13,310 bases of DNA from Planctomycetota bacterium (GCA_026692885.1 JAPLNJ010000108.1:1-13310), one strand, 5' to 3'. Numbered from the stretch's first letter, positions 1-12,000 are shown. Numbers and translations are program-made. The notes: a model not told the origin generated them from the sequence alone.

Positions 1-3000
1 TTGTTCGTTATTCCGCAGACTGACATCCAGGATCCCAATCTGCGCCACGTCCTGGTCTTGTAGAAAACCCGTGAAGGCCACGGTCATGGGCGCTACGGGG
101 AACGGTCCGCCGGTGACCTGGACGTTGCCGGTCCCAATCAACGGCAGACCTTCCAGAGCCGCCTGAACCGTCAAGTTGTCGGTGTTCCAGTCCAACAGAT
201 TGGTCTGATTGCCGTTAAACTGCAGCCGGAACTGGCCCGACGTGGTGTTGGCAGACAGTGTCAACCGCTGTGTTTCGTCTCCAACCAGATTGCTATTGTC
301 GCCGCGCAACGGCAACAGGTCACGCCGTCCCAGGTTTCCGCCACTGAACGTCACGGCCGCCGGTGTGCCGGGCGTGCCAGTCGGCCCGAAGGTCCCCGTA
401 ACCGCGCCGCCGCCGCTGAGGGTAATCGACGCCAGCGAGTTCAAGGCACTGGCCACTTGGGAGGCCGTCGCGGTAGACAGCAACGGACCTGTGGTTTCGA
501 CGCGGTAGACCGTGGCGCCAACGGCATGCGACACGGTGGCACTGGTGCTGTTGTACCCGCGCAGGACCGTGAAGCTGGTCCCGGACGGCACCGCCGTCAC
601 CCGCAGGTCTTCGTTGTCGACGCGGATCGTGAACGGCACGACGGGGAAGGAAGTCACGTCCAAGACACTGACCGTGGCATTGATCTGCGTCACGGGCGTG
701 TACTGGCCATGAGCGCCAGGCGCCCCGTTGGTGCCGCGCGTCACCGTCAATTGATTGGCCACCACTGCGGTGACCTGCATTTCTTCGCTATCGACGCGGA
801 TCGTGAACGGCGTGGCGGGGAACACGGCGCCGCTGGCCACATTGATCGTCGTTACGATCGAGGAGATTCCCGCGCTCAGGGTGGTGCTCGGCATGGCGGC
901 CACGGCGCCCGTCAGTGTCGTCGTGAGTACCTCGAACACCGTGGCCGGTGCCACTAACGTACCCGTGGTGATGTCGCCATTATGGAAGGCTACCGTCGTG
1001 CCGTGATAGCCGCGTAGCACGGAGGTGAAAGTGTTGGTGCCCGCCGCGTGTCCCTGTACTAACATGTCTTCGGCGTCCACCCGGATCACGAAGGGATTTG
1101 CCACGCTAGCGATCGGAAAAGCCACGCCATTCTGGACCGTCAAGGTGGTCGCCGCCACGGTTAAATCGGCAGCCAGCGAGGTGGTGCGATACAGGTTATT
1201 GACGAAGTCCAGCGTGTACGTGCCACCATAGGAAACATCATCCACGGTCTGAATTTCATCCAAACTGACCGCTCCGGGCGCGTTGAAGGCCAAGGGGGCG
1301 GTGGTCGAGACGGTCGACCCGTTGTCGAAGCTCAGGGTGAAGTAGCCGGATTTTTGGAAGACGCCGTCTCCCGCCACGTGGGCCGCCGGCGCCGTGCCAT
1401 CAATGCCACGCGTGCCCACCGTCAATTGGTTCAGCACCGTGTCCACGGCCGTGACCGTCAGCAGTTCGCCGCCGATCTCGATATCAAACGGAGTGGGTGT
1501 CGCGAAGATGCTGGCGTCGACCACCCGGATCGTGGTCGCCGCAGCGGTGATCGGGGCCGACAGCGTGGTCTGATTGCCCAGCACGCTGAGTGTCTGCACT
1601 TGGTCGTTGCTGTAGAAGGCGACAATACCGTTTCCGGTGGTCGGATCGATGGCCAGCAGGCGACCATCCTGCGTGACCGCGAACAAGGTGTGGGCGAAGT
1701 AGCCAGGGACGCTGGCAGCAGCGCCAACGAGGTGCGAAGTGGCGACGGTCGCCGTGCGAACCACGGAGACTGTGCTGGCGCCCGTGGCTGTGGCGGACAT
1801 CAGCTCCTCGTCGATCAAAAGGTCGAACACCCCCGCCGGCAGCGTGTTCACGGTCGTCAGCGTGAACGTGGTCGCGACCGCATCGATGGCTGTCGCCAAC
1901 TTACCGACGACAATGGGCACGTTCTGCGGTCCCAGCGACAGACCTTGGAACCCGCTGCCCGCACCCGTACCGACGCCCGCCGCACTGAAGTCACGGATAA
2001 TCTTAGCCGTGCCGTTTCCTATGTCGATGGAAATCAGCTGACCGCCCCGCCCGGTGACCCCTTCGCCGCTGGTAACGCCGTAGAGCGTGCCGCCGGTGAA
2101 GCTGCCGAACGCCAGGCCGGTCACATTGCCTTGGATGCGGTTCTTCGAGGCATCGTCGGTTCCGTTGGCCGCCGCAATCACGGCCCCGCCTGTGACTAAC
2201 GTGCCGGCGTTTCCACCGCTGACGACCGCCGTCAGGATTTGCTGCGCCCCGCGATGGGCGTTGATCGTGTCGACCACGGTCTGGATCGACGTCGTGGCCG
2301 CTGGTCCTCCGAAATTGTAATTGACGTCGACCCTGACGACGCCGTTGGCGGCGCTCGTGACTTGCGTCCCTCCCGGGGTGAGCGAGAGTATCAGTTGCAC
2401 GTTGTTGCCCTGAGTGCCCTGCGCCCGCGTCTGGAAACTGATGGTGCCGTTGTTCGTACCTTCAAAGAAGGTCCTCTGGCCGACGGCCGGCTCCGTGCCG
2501 GTCAGTTGCATGTCCCCCATGATCCCGTACCCACCGCCGAGCGTCGCGTCGCCCGAATCCGGCCGACCCCGATACAGCTTCGAGTTATAGGTCGTCGCGC
2601 CCGTGGCTGTGGCGGAAGCCCCATTCTCCCGCACCGAGTAGTACAGGTTGTAGTCGTTCGTGTTGTTCCGCCGGAAAGTCAAGGCGTCGACATCATCCGT
2701 GTTGGTCACCTGTTCGAAATTATTGCCTCCTGGCGCACTGGTCGCGGTATTCGATGGCGGCGACCCCGACGGAATGTTGTCGTTGCCGACGGTGGTGATC
2801 GCGCCGGTCCCTGTGTCCAGCGTCACGAGTCTGCCTGCGGTACCGTTGTTGGTGTTGGTATTGTTGTTGGTGTCGATGCGTTGGTAGCTGTACAGCTTAC
2901 CATCCGACCGCATCACGACATCCTGCAAGGTATTGGTCGGCGGGCCGTTGAGGCCGAGGTCGGGATTGATCGTCGTCGCCAGTTTGCCTGTGAGGGGGTC

Positions 3001-6000
3001 GTACGTGGACAGCGAGTTGGTCCTCTGCCCGAACAACACAACATCCTGGAACATGAGCGGCACGACATTCGTGGCCAGCGTCGTCTCGTTGCTGATATCC
3101 ACCAACGGCGTGGCCGGGTCCGGGGGCAGCACACTGGGGACTTGGTCATAAAATGTCCCGTAGGGCAGGATGGGCGCGCCGTTCGAGTCGTACCCGGTGA
3201 AGCCGAAGTGGTCTTCCGCCACACGATTGAGGGACGTGACCGGCTCCAGCCGCGCCAGGGTATTCGCGGAACCACTGACGAACTGGGCGTCCAAGGCCGT
3301 CGGCAGTTGCTGGTTGTTGACGACTGCCAGGTAGTACCGGGTCCCGGCGGCCCCGGCCGCCGGGCTGGCCGGAAGCTGCGCTGTGCCGATGAACGGATCC
3401 TGCGTGCCGACCGAGCCGCGTGTCAGGTCTTTGACGTCCTGCCCCTGGCCCAGCGCGGGCTGATCGTCTGGGACGTTCGACGCCCGGCCCATGTAGATCA
3501 GTCTGTGGTTGGCGTCGTACAGCGCAATCGTGGTGTCCGGCCGGGTCAGACCATCGGCCCAGTCCAGGTCGATCACCGTGGCCCACGTCTTGCCGCCGCC
3601 GCTGACCCCCGCGATCACCTGGATCTGTTGATAGTCGAGGACAAAGGTGTACCAATCCACATCCGCAGCGCTCGACATCGTGCCCCCGGCGCTTACGCTG
3701 CCCCGATCCGAGGTCAGCACATTTCCCAAGGGGATCGCGCCATTCATGTTCTGCGCGTCGGCCGAGGTTTCAGCGCCTTCGCTGGTGAGCGGACTGTGGT
3801 AGGGCAGTCCCATCACATGAATGCCGTTGGTGGCGTAACGAATGTCCGCCAACTTGACCCCTACGCCAGGCTGCTGATCGCGCTGCTGGAGGCGGATCTG
3901 CAACTGATACTCGCCGCTGGTCAAGCCGCCCTTCAGGTCGGTCAGATTCGTGACGTCGGCCTGGTTGGTGGACGCCGGATTGCTGCGCACGCGGACGTAA
4001 TAGGAATGCGAACTCCCCGCCGCGCCGGGCAGCGCCAGACGCATGCCGCCCTCCCGCATCGTGGTGGCGTAGAAGTCGCCGCCAAACTCAGGTGCCTTGA
4101 CCATATCCAAGGCGTTCACGGAAATGGTGGTCAAGACGCTATCGCTCTGCGATCGCGCCAGCACCACGCCCGACGAGTCGACCAGTTCCAGGATTGTGTC
4201 GAGCGCGGGATCGGTCTTGTCGATGTCCAGCCAGACCTCCGTCCCGGCGTCGGCCGTGAAACTGTAGACGTCCACGTCGCTGGGCGCATCGGAGCTGATG
4301 TGGCCATGGACTTCGAAGCCGCCGCGGCGGTTCTCGTTATCGCTCTTCAGATCCGGCGCCAGGTCTCCCAGCGATTGCGCGGTGGTCGGTGTCGCGTTGA
4401 TGTCGACCCCGCCTGTCAACGGCTGCTCGGTCTCGATGACCACGGCTAGATTAGTATCGTTGGCATATTTGTCGAACAGGACTTCGCCCCAGTCGCCGGG
4501 AGCCGGCGTCGAGACCGTTGCGTCGCCGTTGGTATCGGTCTGGGGAAAGCCGGCCGGGTCGAGGCTGGCACCCACGCTGTCATCTTTGAGCGAAGTCAGG
4601 ATCACCGGGAAACCCGGCGCACCGACGATCTGCATCGAGGCGCCGATACGGTCGAAGACTTCCAACAGGTCGACGCTGGAACTGCCGATGGCGAAGCCGG
4701 CCCCCGTTCCCAACTTCATGACCAAGCTGGCGTCGGGAGCACTTTGCAGGCGGATGCCGCCGAGAATGTGGAACTTGTCGTCGGTGATTTGGCCTCCGGC
4801 CAGCACGTGTACGATGTCGGTGTCATCCCAGACCGTGGACGTGTCGACGACTCCGGCGCGCACTTTCATCCCCAGGATCGCCCCCAGGTTCGAGTCGTTG
4901 GCCAGGCGGTTCAATCGCACCAGCGGCCCCTGGTTGTTGGCGAACTGCGGGAAATCCTCCAAGCTGCCCGTGGCGCGGCCCGGATCGACAACGTTGATCG
5001 CCTTCAGGGCGTTGGGGTCAATGCTGAGCGTGGCGCCGGAGTTATTGTGGAAGACATTATTGACGATGACGGGCTGCGCGCCGCGGACGAAAATCACCGC
5101 GGCATCGTTCGACTCACGGTCGCTGCGTTTACCGTCGGGGCCGCCCGCGCCACTGCCATTCGCGTTGTTCTCGAACGTGGTATTCGCGATCCGGCCGATC
5201 GCTTCGTGCAGTTCGATGGCGTTGAAACTGCCCGTGCCACCTTCCACCGGAGACTGGCCGCCGGCGTAGGCCAGATACGCATGATCGATGCTCAGCCGGC
5301 TGCCCACCTGGAATTCCAAGCCACCCCAATCGCCAGGCTGCGGCCGATTCGCCGCGACCGTGTTGTAGCCGTCGGAACTGGTGTCGAACGTGCCGCCGGG
5401 ACCGCCGTACCGGTCGTCCTTGAGCGACGTGAAAATGACCGGGTCCACCGCAGTCCCTTCGGCAATCAAGTTCGCCGAGCCGCGTTCCCCTTCGATCCGC
5501 GCACCACTCAATTTGACCACGACCCCGGGATCCACTAACAAACGCCCGCCCGGCCGCGCCGTGTTGGCGCCTCCCTCGACGGTCGTGACAGTCACGACTG
5601 CTCCGCCGATAAGGTCGACGTAGCCGATCAGCAACGGGGCCCGATTCTGGCTGCCCGCTTGATTGATGTACTCGATCACCACCGGCGCCTGCGGCAACGG
5701 CCCGCCCGTCACCTTGGCGCAACCCACGCCGAACTGGCCTTCCAGCGTGGTCTGGATAGTGGCCGCGGTTGCGTTCCAGACGACGCCTGTGCCGTTGATG
5801 GTAAACTCCCCAGCCGTCGGGTTCCCCAACACGTTCAGTTGCTGGATCTCGTTGTTGACGATGCTGCCACCCGCGTTGCCGACCAACTGCAAGTTTTCCG
5901 CGATGACGTACGTGATATCCGTCGATTTGAAACGCGCGTTGACGCTGAGCTTGTCGATCGGGACACCGAACAGCGTCTTAATCCGCACGAACAGCCCGTT

Positions 6001-9000
6001 GATCGAATTGCTCGTAATCACGTTTCCATGGACATCCGGACCGAGACGGCCATTCGCGTCATTGAAACTGTCGGGATCGGCCGAGATCGCCGCGTCCGCG
6101 CTGTACGTGATCTGGTTGAACGCAATCGCGGGCCGCTGGCTGACGATGTGCAGCGAGGAGTAGACGTCCAGGTTGCCAGCGACGTTGACCTTGCCACCGC
6201 CATAACTCACGTCGGCCTGGTAAGCGGCATTCAGATAGACTTCCTGACCCAGCGTCGGGGTGCCTACCAGGTTCATGTCGGAATCGTGGCGATACACCAC
6301 ACCGCCCCACTGTCCGGGCGAGGCACCGGGAGACGCCCCGTCGCTGTCACCACCCAACAGGTCGTTACGGAACGAAGTCAGATAGACGTGCGATGTCGGC
6401 GTGCCCAGCAGTTGCACGGCTCCGTTCTGCCGATTGGCGCCCAGGGCCGGCGTGCCGGCATCGAGATTGGCGCTCTGGAGCTTCAGGACGGCGCCAGCGT
6501 CGATCATCACCGTGACCCCTTGCGGCACGTCGAAGGCAATTCCGTCGGCCAACGGTACGCCGACATTGTCCACACCGATCAGATAGGGCAGGGCATCGTT
6601 CAGGGTACTCGCGTTACTGTCGGTGCCGCCATTGCCCTCGATCCGCAGGATGTTCTGCGCTCGCAGCAGGCCCGGGGAATTGCTGACGTCGAGTCGCCAG
6701 GCATTCGTCAAATCGACGTGATCGCCGGTCGCCAGAGCCGCAGTCAGAATGCTGCCGGCCGTCCGCTCGGCATTGATCGCCGCCGCGATCTTCGTGGCCA
6801 CCAGCGCCGGCGTGTCGGTCGGATCGATGGCGATGGCTTTGTTGGTACCGATGACACCGTTACCGGCCGTGTCGAACTCGAAGAACCGCGCGGGATTCGA
6901 AGCATCGTTGATCGTGAAGTAGTCGCCGTCCTGGATGCCCGCCGCGCCGTTGACCGGCACGACGATGCGCGAAGCGGCCTTCAGCGAGGCCGCGGCGATC
7001 GTGCTGAAGGGCTTCGTCAGCGAACCGTCTTGCTGCGCCGCCGGAATGCTCGCAGCCAACTTGTCCACAAAGATCGTATTGCCGGTCTCGAACCAATACT
7101 TGAACACGCCTCCCGGATGACCGTCGGCGTCGCCGTCCAGGGCGGTGGGCGCCAGCGACGGATTATCGGCATCCACGATAGAACTAACCGCGGCGGCACT
7201 GAAGCCCAGCTGCAAGCTGTACACGCCGTCGGACTGGCCGCCATAGCCGGTGTCCGAAACGGTGGGATCGTAGTTCAAATTGCCCTTGGCAGTCACGCCA
7301 ACATAATAGGTGCCCGGCGTCAGGTCGACGCCCAGGAACGGGTCCAGACCGTTGTAGTCGTCGTTCCGGGCGATGATCTCCCGGTTTCCGCCGCTGAGCG
7401 AAATAACAGAACCGGTGAGTATCCCTGAGATCACAGTGGTACCGGAGCCTGAGGCGAGCGTGGCCTGGACCAGCAACTTGGCGAAGGGGTCGTTGTTCAG
7501 TGCGTCAATCGCTTGCTGCGCGGTCGTCTCGTTGCCAGGGTTGCTGTTGATCGTGAGCGTAATGGCGTGCCCGCTGACCGATACGGTCGGCAGCGAGGCC
7601 CCCCCGGCATCCACATTCTGCACGATCAGACGCACGTCGTTGCCGAACACACCCGCGTTGACGGCCGTCAGCTTCAGGGAGACCACGCCGCCCGTACTGA
7701 AATCGGATTCGGCGGTGGCATAGGGATCACGGAACAGAGTCAGTGCGGCATCGAGCGTGCTGAGGTTGGGCGTGCGCCGTTCGGCCGTGACGTCCGCCGT
7801 GACGTGCCCGGCCGTCGTGACGTCGAACCGGTAGAGGTCGATGTCGGTCGAGAAGGACGGGTGGAGATTGGCCAGGTGCTCGAGATCATAGTCGCTCCAG
7901 GGCGTTTCCGCCTGGTTCCCGCCGCCCATCACCGCCCCTAAATCGTAATCGTGACCCAAACCGATGGCATGGCCGATTTCGTGCAGGGCAATACCCATCC
8001 AGCCACCGCTGTACGTGTTGTCACTGCCGCCAGTCCCAATCGCGTTGATGACCACCATGCCGCCGCCCGCGATGCCGCCTATGGAGGTCGGGTACGTCGG
8101 GGCGACGGCGCGGATGTCGCCCGTGACGACTTGCAGACCACTGCTGGCCGTCTCCTCGAACTGCATGCCCACATAGTGGCCGACCAGCTCGAAGATATAG
8201 CGTGTCAGTTGCTTCTGCCCCGCGGTGATCTGGTTGTGCAGGATGTTGCCTTGCGGGTCAACGCCGTAAACGTCCGCGAAGTTGTACTGGTACGGGGTGA
8301 TGGCCGGGGGCGAAACCGGGTCGCTGGTGCCGGCCCCGTGCGACTCGACGGGGATATCGCGATGCCCCGGCGTGTCGTCACCGGGCGGCGCCGGAATCAG
8401 CCCCGGTTGCGGGACGATGTCCGAGGCAATGTTCGCGCCCGCCGCCCCCAGCGTGCCCAACGCGGTGGCTGTCGCGTACGAACTGTTGTTGTCGTTCGTC
8501 AAGTCGAGTGCGGCCAACGTGCCGATGTCCAGACGATAGGAACCACTGGTCGAGCCGTCGACGAAAGTGGTGATGTCCTTGGGATCGTAGGTATTGTTGC
8601 CGCTGCTGGAGATGCCGACGTAATACGTGCCGGGCAGGAGCGTGCCACTGGTAAATGTCTCCGCCACACCCGCCACTTCGTCGGTGAACGTGCCGCCGAC
8701 GATGGGCGTGCCGCTGAGATCGAACAACCGGATATAGCTGTTCAACGAAGCGTCCGGGGTCGCCGTGACGGTGATCGTGTTCGACGAGGCCAATTGGAAC
8801 TGATACAGGTCCACGTCGTTGAAGCCGCCCGTCGCGCTGCCTCCCAAGAATTGCGTCGTGCTGAAATTCGTCGTCAAGTAGAGCGTCCCCAGCTGCAGCG
8901 CTGCCGCCAACGGCGAGTCGAGTTCTTGCGACGTGCCGATCTGCAACTGGTACGTGGCCGACGGCAGATTGGCAGCGAATTTCAGCGTCGCACGGTTCTG

Positions 9001-12000
9001 GGCAGCGCTATAGGTGACGGTTTGCGGCAAGAGAATCGTGTCGTCCGCCGTGACGGCTGTGCCCTTGGTATCAATCAAGTGGTAGAAGGCTGGATTTTCG
9101 GCGGTGGTTGCCTCGAGTGGGTCGTTGTTGAAATAGACCGTCACGGTGTCGAGCCACTGCGTCAACCCGCCATCCGTCACCACCAACGGACTCGCGGAAC
9201 CACCCAAAGCGGTCAGCACCGTGGCTACGGGGTTGTGGGCACTGCCCTTGATCGTAACTTGGTTGCCGGACGACGACGCCGTCGCCCCCAGCACAAGACC
9301 GGGGATGGCCGCAGCGATGCTCGCGGTGATTTCGGTGGCAGTCTTCCCCGCATTGAACGGCACGGCGATGTTGCCGGCCAGGACGCCATTGCCGATAGCC
9401 GTGTTCTCGAATTCGAGGACGACCGGGTTGCCTCCCGCCGTCAAGAAAATCCGATCGCTGTCGCGCAGGCTCGACACGGCACCGATGGTGATCAACTTGT
9501 CCCGCAGCACCGGTTGCGGTACCACGGACGTCACCTGCGGGCCTAAATCGAGTTCAAACGACAGACGGCTGTCCAGCCCGTTGTTAAACGCAGCGCCGCT
9601 GCCGTTGCGCAAGATCGTACCCGGGCCGGTACCGTAGACTTCGATGCGGTAGAGGTCGTCCGGCAACGTCTGCGCGAAACGATACGTGACTTCGTTGGTG
9701 TTCGAGCCGTTGATGCCGATGTAGCCCGGCAGCAAGGACACATCGTCGGCCCCGCCCAGGACCACGGGGTTGATGACCTGCGGCGTAGTGATGTCGGCCC
9801 CCCCGTTGCCGAGCGGGAGACTGGCCCGCACCACCAGACGGGCCGCCACATCGTTGTTGAGCGCCGTCACCAAACCCAGGGCCGTGGTGCGATTGCCGGG
9901 ATTGGTGTTCAGTGTGACGGTCACGGTGACCGGCGTTGCCGGATTCGTCACGGGCGCCGAAACGCTGACGGTCGGGTTTCCGGTCGGTCCCAGATCGGCC
10001 TTCTTGAAGGCCACCGTGATGCCATTGCCCATGGTCCCCGGATTCACCGCCTGGAACAAGACTTCCAGCGGACCGATCGTCAACGGCGAGTAGTTGATTG
10101 CCGGTGTGGCGATGTCGGCGGTTGGCGAGCCCGATTGAATCGACGCGTGAAGGAGAGTCCCGGCCTTGGCATCGCTATTGAGGACATTCACCAAACTCAG
10201 AGCCGGGGTCGGCGAGGCGGGATTCGCGTTCAAGGTCACATCAATGACGTTGGTAGCCATGTTCACCGACACCTTCGGTGGAGCGTTCACGGCTAAGGCC
10301 GGATCTTTGGTGAAGTTCAACAGGATGCCTTTCCCGCCGGCACCCGACGGCAAGGCATCGAACCGCAGGACCACCGCCCCGCCTGTGTTGAAATCCGACA
10401 GGGTGACCAGCGGACTCACATTGAAGTTGGTGGAATTGAACGCCGCGTTCGCCCCCGCGGTCGTCAGCGGCGAGTAGTTGATCACCGGTGTGGCGATGTC
10501 GGCGATTTCCGAGCCCGATCGAATCGACGCATGGATGAGAGTCGCGGCGTAGGCATCGTTATTGAGGACATTCACCAATTCCAGAGCCAGGGTCGGCGAG
10601 GCGGGGTTCGCGTTCAAGGTCACATTGATGACGTTGGTTGTCACGTTCGCCGACACCATCGGCGGGGCGCCCACAGCCAGGGCAGGATCTTTGGTGAAGT
10701 TCAACAGGATGCCATTCCCTCCGGCACCCAACCGCAGGGCATCAAACTGCAGGACCACCGCCCCGCCCGTGTTGAAATCCGAGTAGACGCTGCCCACTTC
10801 GAACTGGTTGTCGCCGCCCGCCCGCGTGACGACGATCCCGCCTTGGGCGCTCGGACTGCCCAAGGTGTTGGCGTCGATCGTCTGTCCAGGGCTGAACCGC
10901 AACGTCAGTTCGCGAGGCGCCTCCGTCCGCACTTGACCATCGACTAGAAACGCCCCTGCATTCGGCAGTACGGTCACCAGTTGTGGTCCGATGGCCAGCA
11001 GTGTCGAGTACTGCCAAGTGAGCGGGGCCAGATTGTTGCCGGACAAATCTTGGATATCTTTGGGGTCAGGGGCAAGACTGACGTTGAGCGTTCCAACGGC
11101 AAGGCCGCTGATCGGGAATCGCCATGTATTCCCGTTGAGGTTGGTGGGTACGCCCACCACGGCGCTGCCGGCAGCCGTGCCCGTCAGGACCATGTCCGTG
11201 GCGTCGACGCCAGTGACCGTCTCGGAGAACGTGATGTCGACATTGACCGATGACGAGGCGATGGTCGCTCCCGGCGGCGGATTCACGCCGATCACCGTCG
11301 GCGCCGGCAGACCACTTCGGACGAACGTCAAGCCGGTCGTTGGCGTGAGGCTCGGCCCCACGACGGTGGAGATACCCGTTGCGGTGTTCAGCGTATACAG
11401 GTTAGGACCGCGAGAGACGTACATCGTCCCCGTGTCCGGGTCGACGTCCATTCCCGTCACCCATTCCACGGTCACGGGGATGTTGGTCGTCACCCGAGAC
11501 AGGACTGCGCCCGTCGCCGGGTTCAGCGTCAGCAGTTCCATGGGGGGCACCGTCGGTGATCCCACCAGGGCGTAGAGCGTGCCGTTGTTGTCAAAAGCCA
11601 AGCCCGACGGGTCGGGCGAGGAACCGGGTCCGACGTTGCCAAGCACCGTTGCGGCCCCCGTAGTCGTGTTGACCGTGAACAGCTGATTGTTGCCCGAGAG
11701 CCCGTACAGCACGTCCGTGCCGGGCTGGAAATTCAAGTCCCCTTCGATCATTCCTAGGGCTAGTCCCAGATTGCCGATCCGGGTGGAGGCGCCCGTGGCA
11801 CGATCCAGCTTGTACAGCGTTGAGTTCTGGAAAACCGTATACAGGTCTCCCGTGGCGCGATCGCTGGCGAGTCCGCTCGATGTGAAGAATCCCGTAGGCC
11901 GCGGATTTGAGACTGCCCCCGTCGCCTGGTTGATGTCATAGAGGTTCTGGTCGTTCCATGCGAGGCCGAGCAACTGGGCCAGCAACTGGCGCTGCTCGAG

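Larger units (their letters stand above)
286..1260 (-). repeat. Guest module family 3, copy b, apparently split by FTIRVD units 3-5
   Basis: The first part, residues 3611-3632, reads DEIQTVDDVSYGGTYTLDFV. The second part, 3867-3935, reads TGPLLSTATASQVASALNSL and AAVTFSGGNLGRRDLLPLRG. Joined together they follow the family 3 order ('dEiQtv....GtytLdF..', 'ttgpl..tAsqVasALnsLasi', 'aaVtFsGg..grr..pLl'). About 234 residues holding three FTIRVD units lie between. The joining is inference from pattern matching by eye. Confidence 0.45.
1591..3093 (-). other. Second beta-propeller-like region, split by guests
   Basis: Residues 3000-3500 show blade-like elements: LSTYDPLTGKLATTINPD, DVVMRSDGKLYSYQRID, RLVTLDTGTGAITTVGND, DVDALTFRRNNTNDYNLYYS, VTGLAFGSFTGGTLYGVTSG, QLISIDIGNGTAKIIRDF and TLFAVTQDGRLLAIDPTTGN. 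Blades are separated by a family 1-like module (about 3200-3311) and by FTIRVD unit 1 (3397-3461). Confidence 0.6.
4423..7173 (-). other. Long parallel beta-helix region, split twice
   Basis: Residues 1640-2556 open with ALDGDADGHPGGVFKYWF, NTIFVDK and DGSLTKPFSTI. They continue through repeated beta-helix rungs such as FDVPQGVTVMIDAGAVLKL, LLGTPTSHVYLTS, WGGVVYRHDSD, LLVDPGVVVKLSGARI, DPVIFTSLKDDRYGG, GDWGGLEF, IANTTFENNANGSG and PVIVNNVFHNNSG, ending VILTSLKDDSVG and GDWGEVLF. The pattern 'G....PV.FTS..DD..GG......PGDWGG..F' is a common rung type in planctomycete giant proteins. Beta-helices of this sort usually bind or cleave polysaccharide or form stalks. I see no clear catalytic set, so a structural role is more likely. 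Confidence 0.7.
9541..10983 (-). other. Second Ig-like domain, split by three guest modules
   Basis: The host domain begins at residues 370-436 (VTVLPNAGAFLVDGQ, ELTLRFSPGQTIDANTL, GGIVVTRAGGDNQF) and resumes at about 777-850 (LLPGYIGINGSNTNEVTYRF, LPDDLYRIEVYG, FNNGLDSRLSFELDLG). From my memory of related planctomycete proteins, the strand ending '..VTRAGGD' is followed almost directly by 'PGYIGI....NEV..RFAETLPDDLY'. Here about 340 residues, made of three related modules, lie between. The host identity is fairly firm; the exact insertion boundaries are estimates. Confidence 0.6.

Noticed and set aside
1354..2199. 281-codon open frame on the plus strand
   Set aside because: Antisense shadow of the giant gene with the same Arg/Asp/His-rich composition and no ribosome binding site.
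2239..4449. 736-codon open frame on the plus strand
   Set aside because: It is exactly antisense, codon on codon, to the giant gene, which rarely uses TTA, CTA or TCA codons, so its antisense stays open. The peptide is rich in Arg, His and Gly and shows no domain. The same holds for 5659-7428 and 7951-9546.
4298..5269. 323-codon open frame on the plus strand in another phase
   Set aside because: It lies opposite the beta-helix region, whose sense frame has clear domain motifs; the plus-strand peptide has none.
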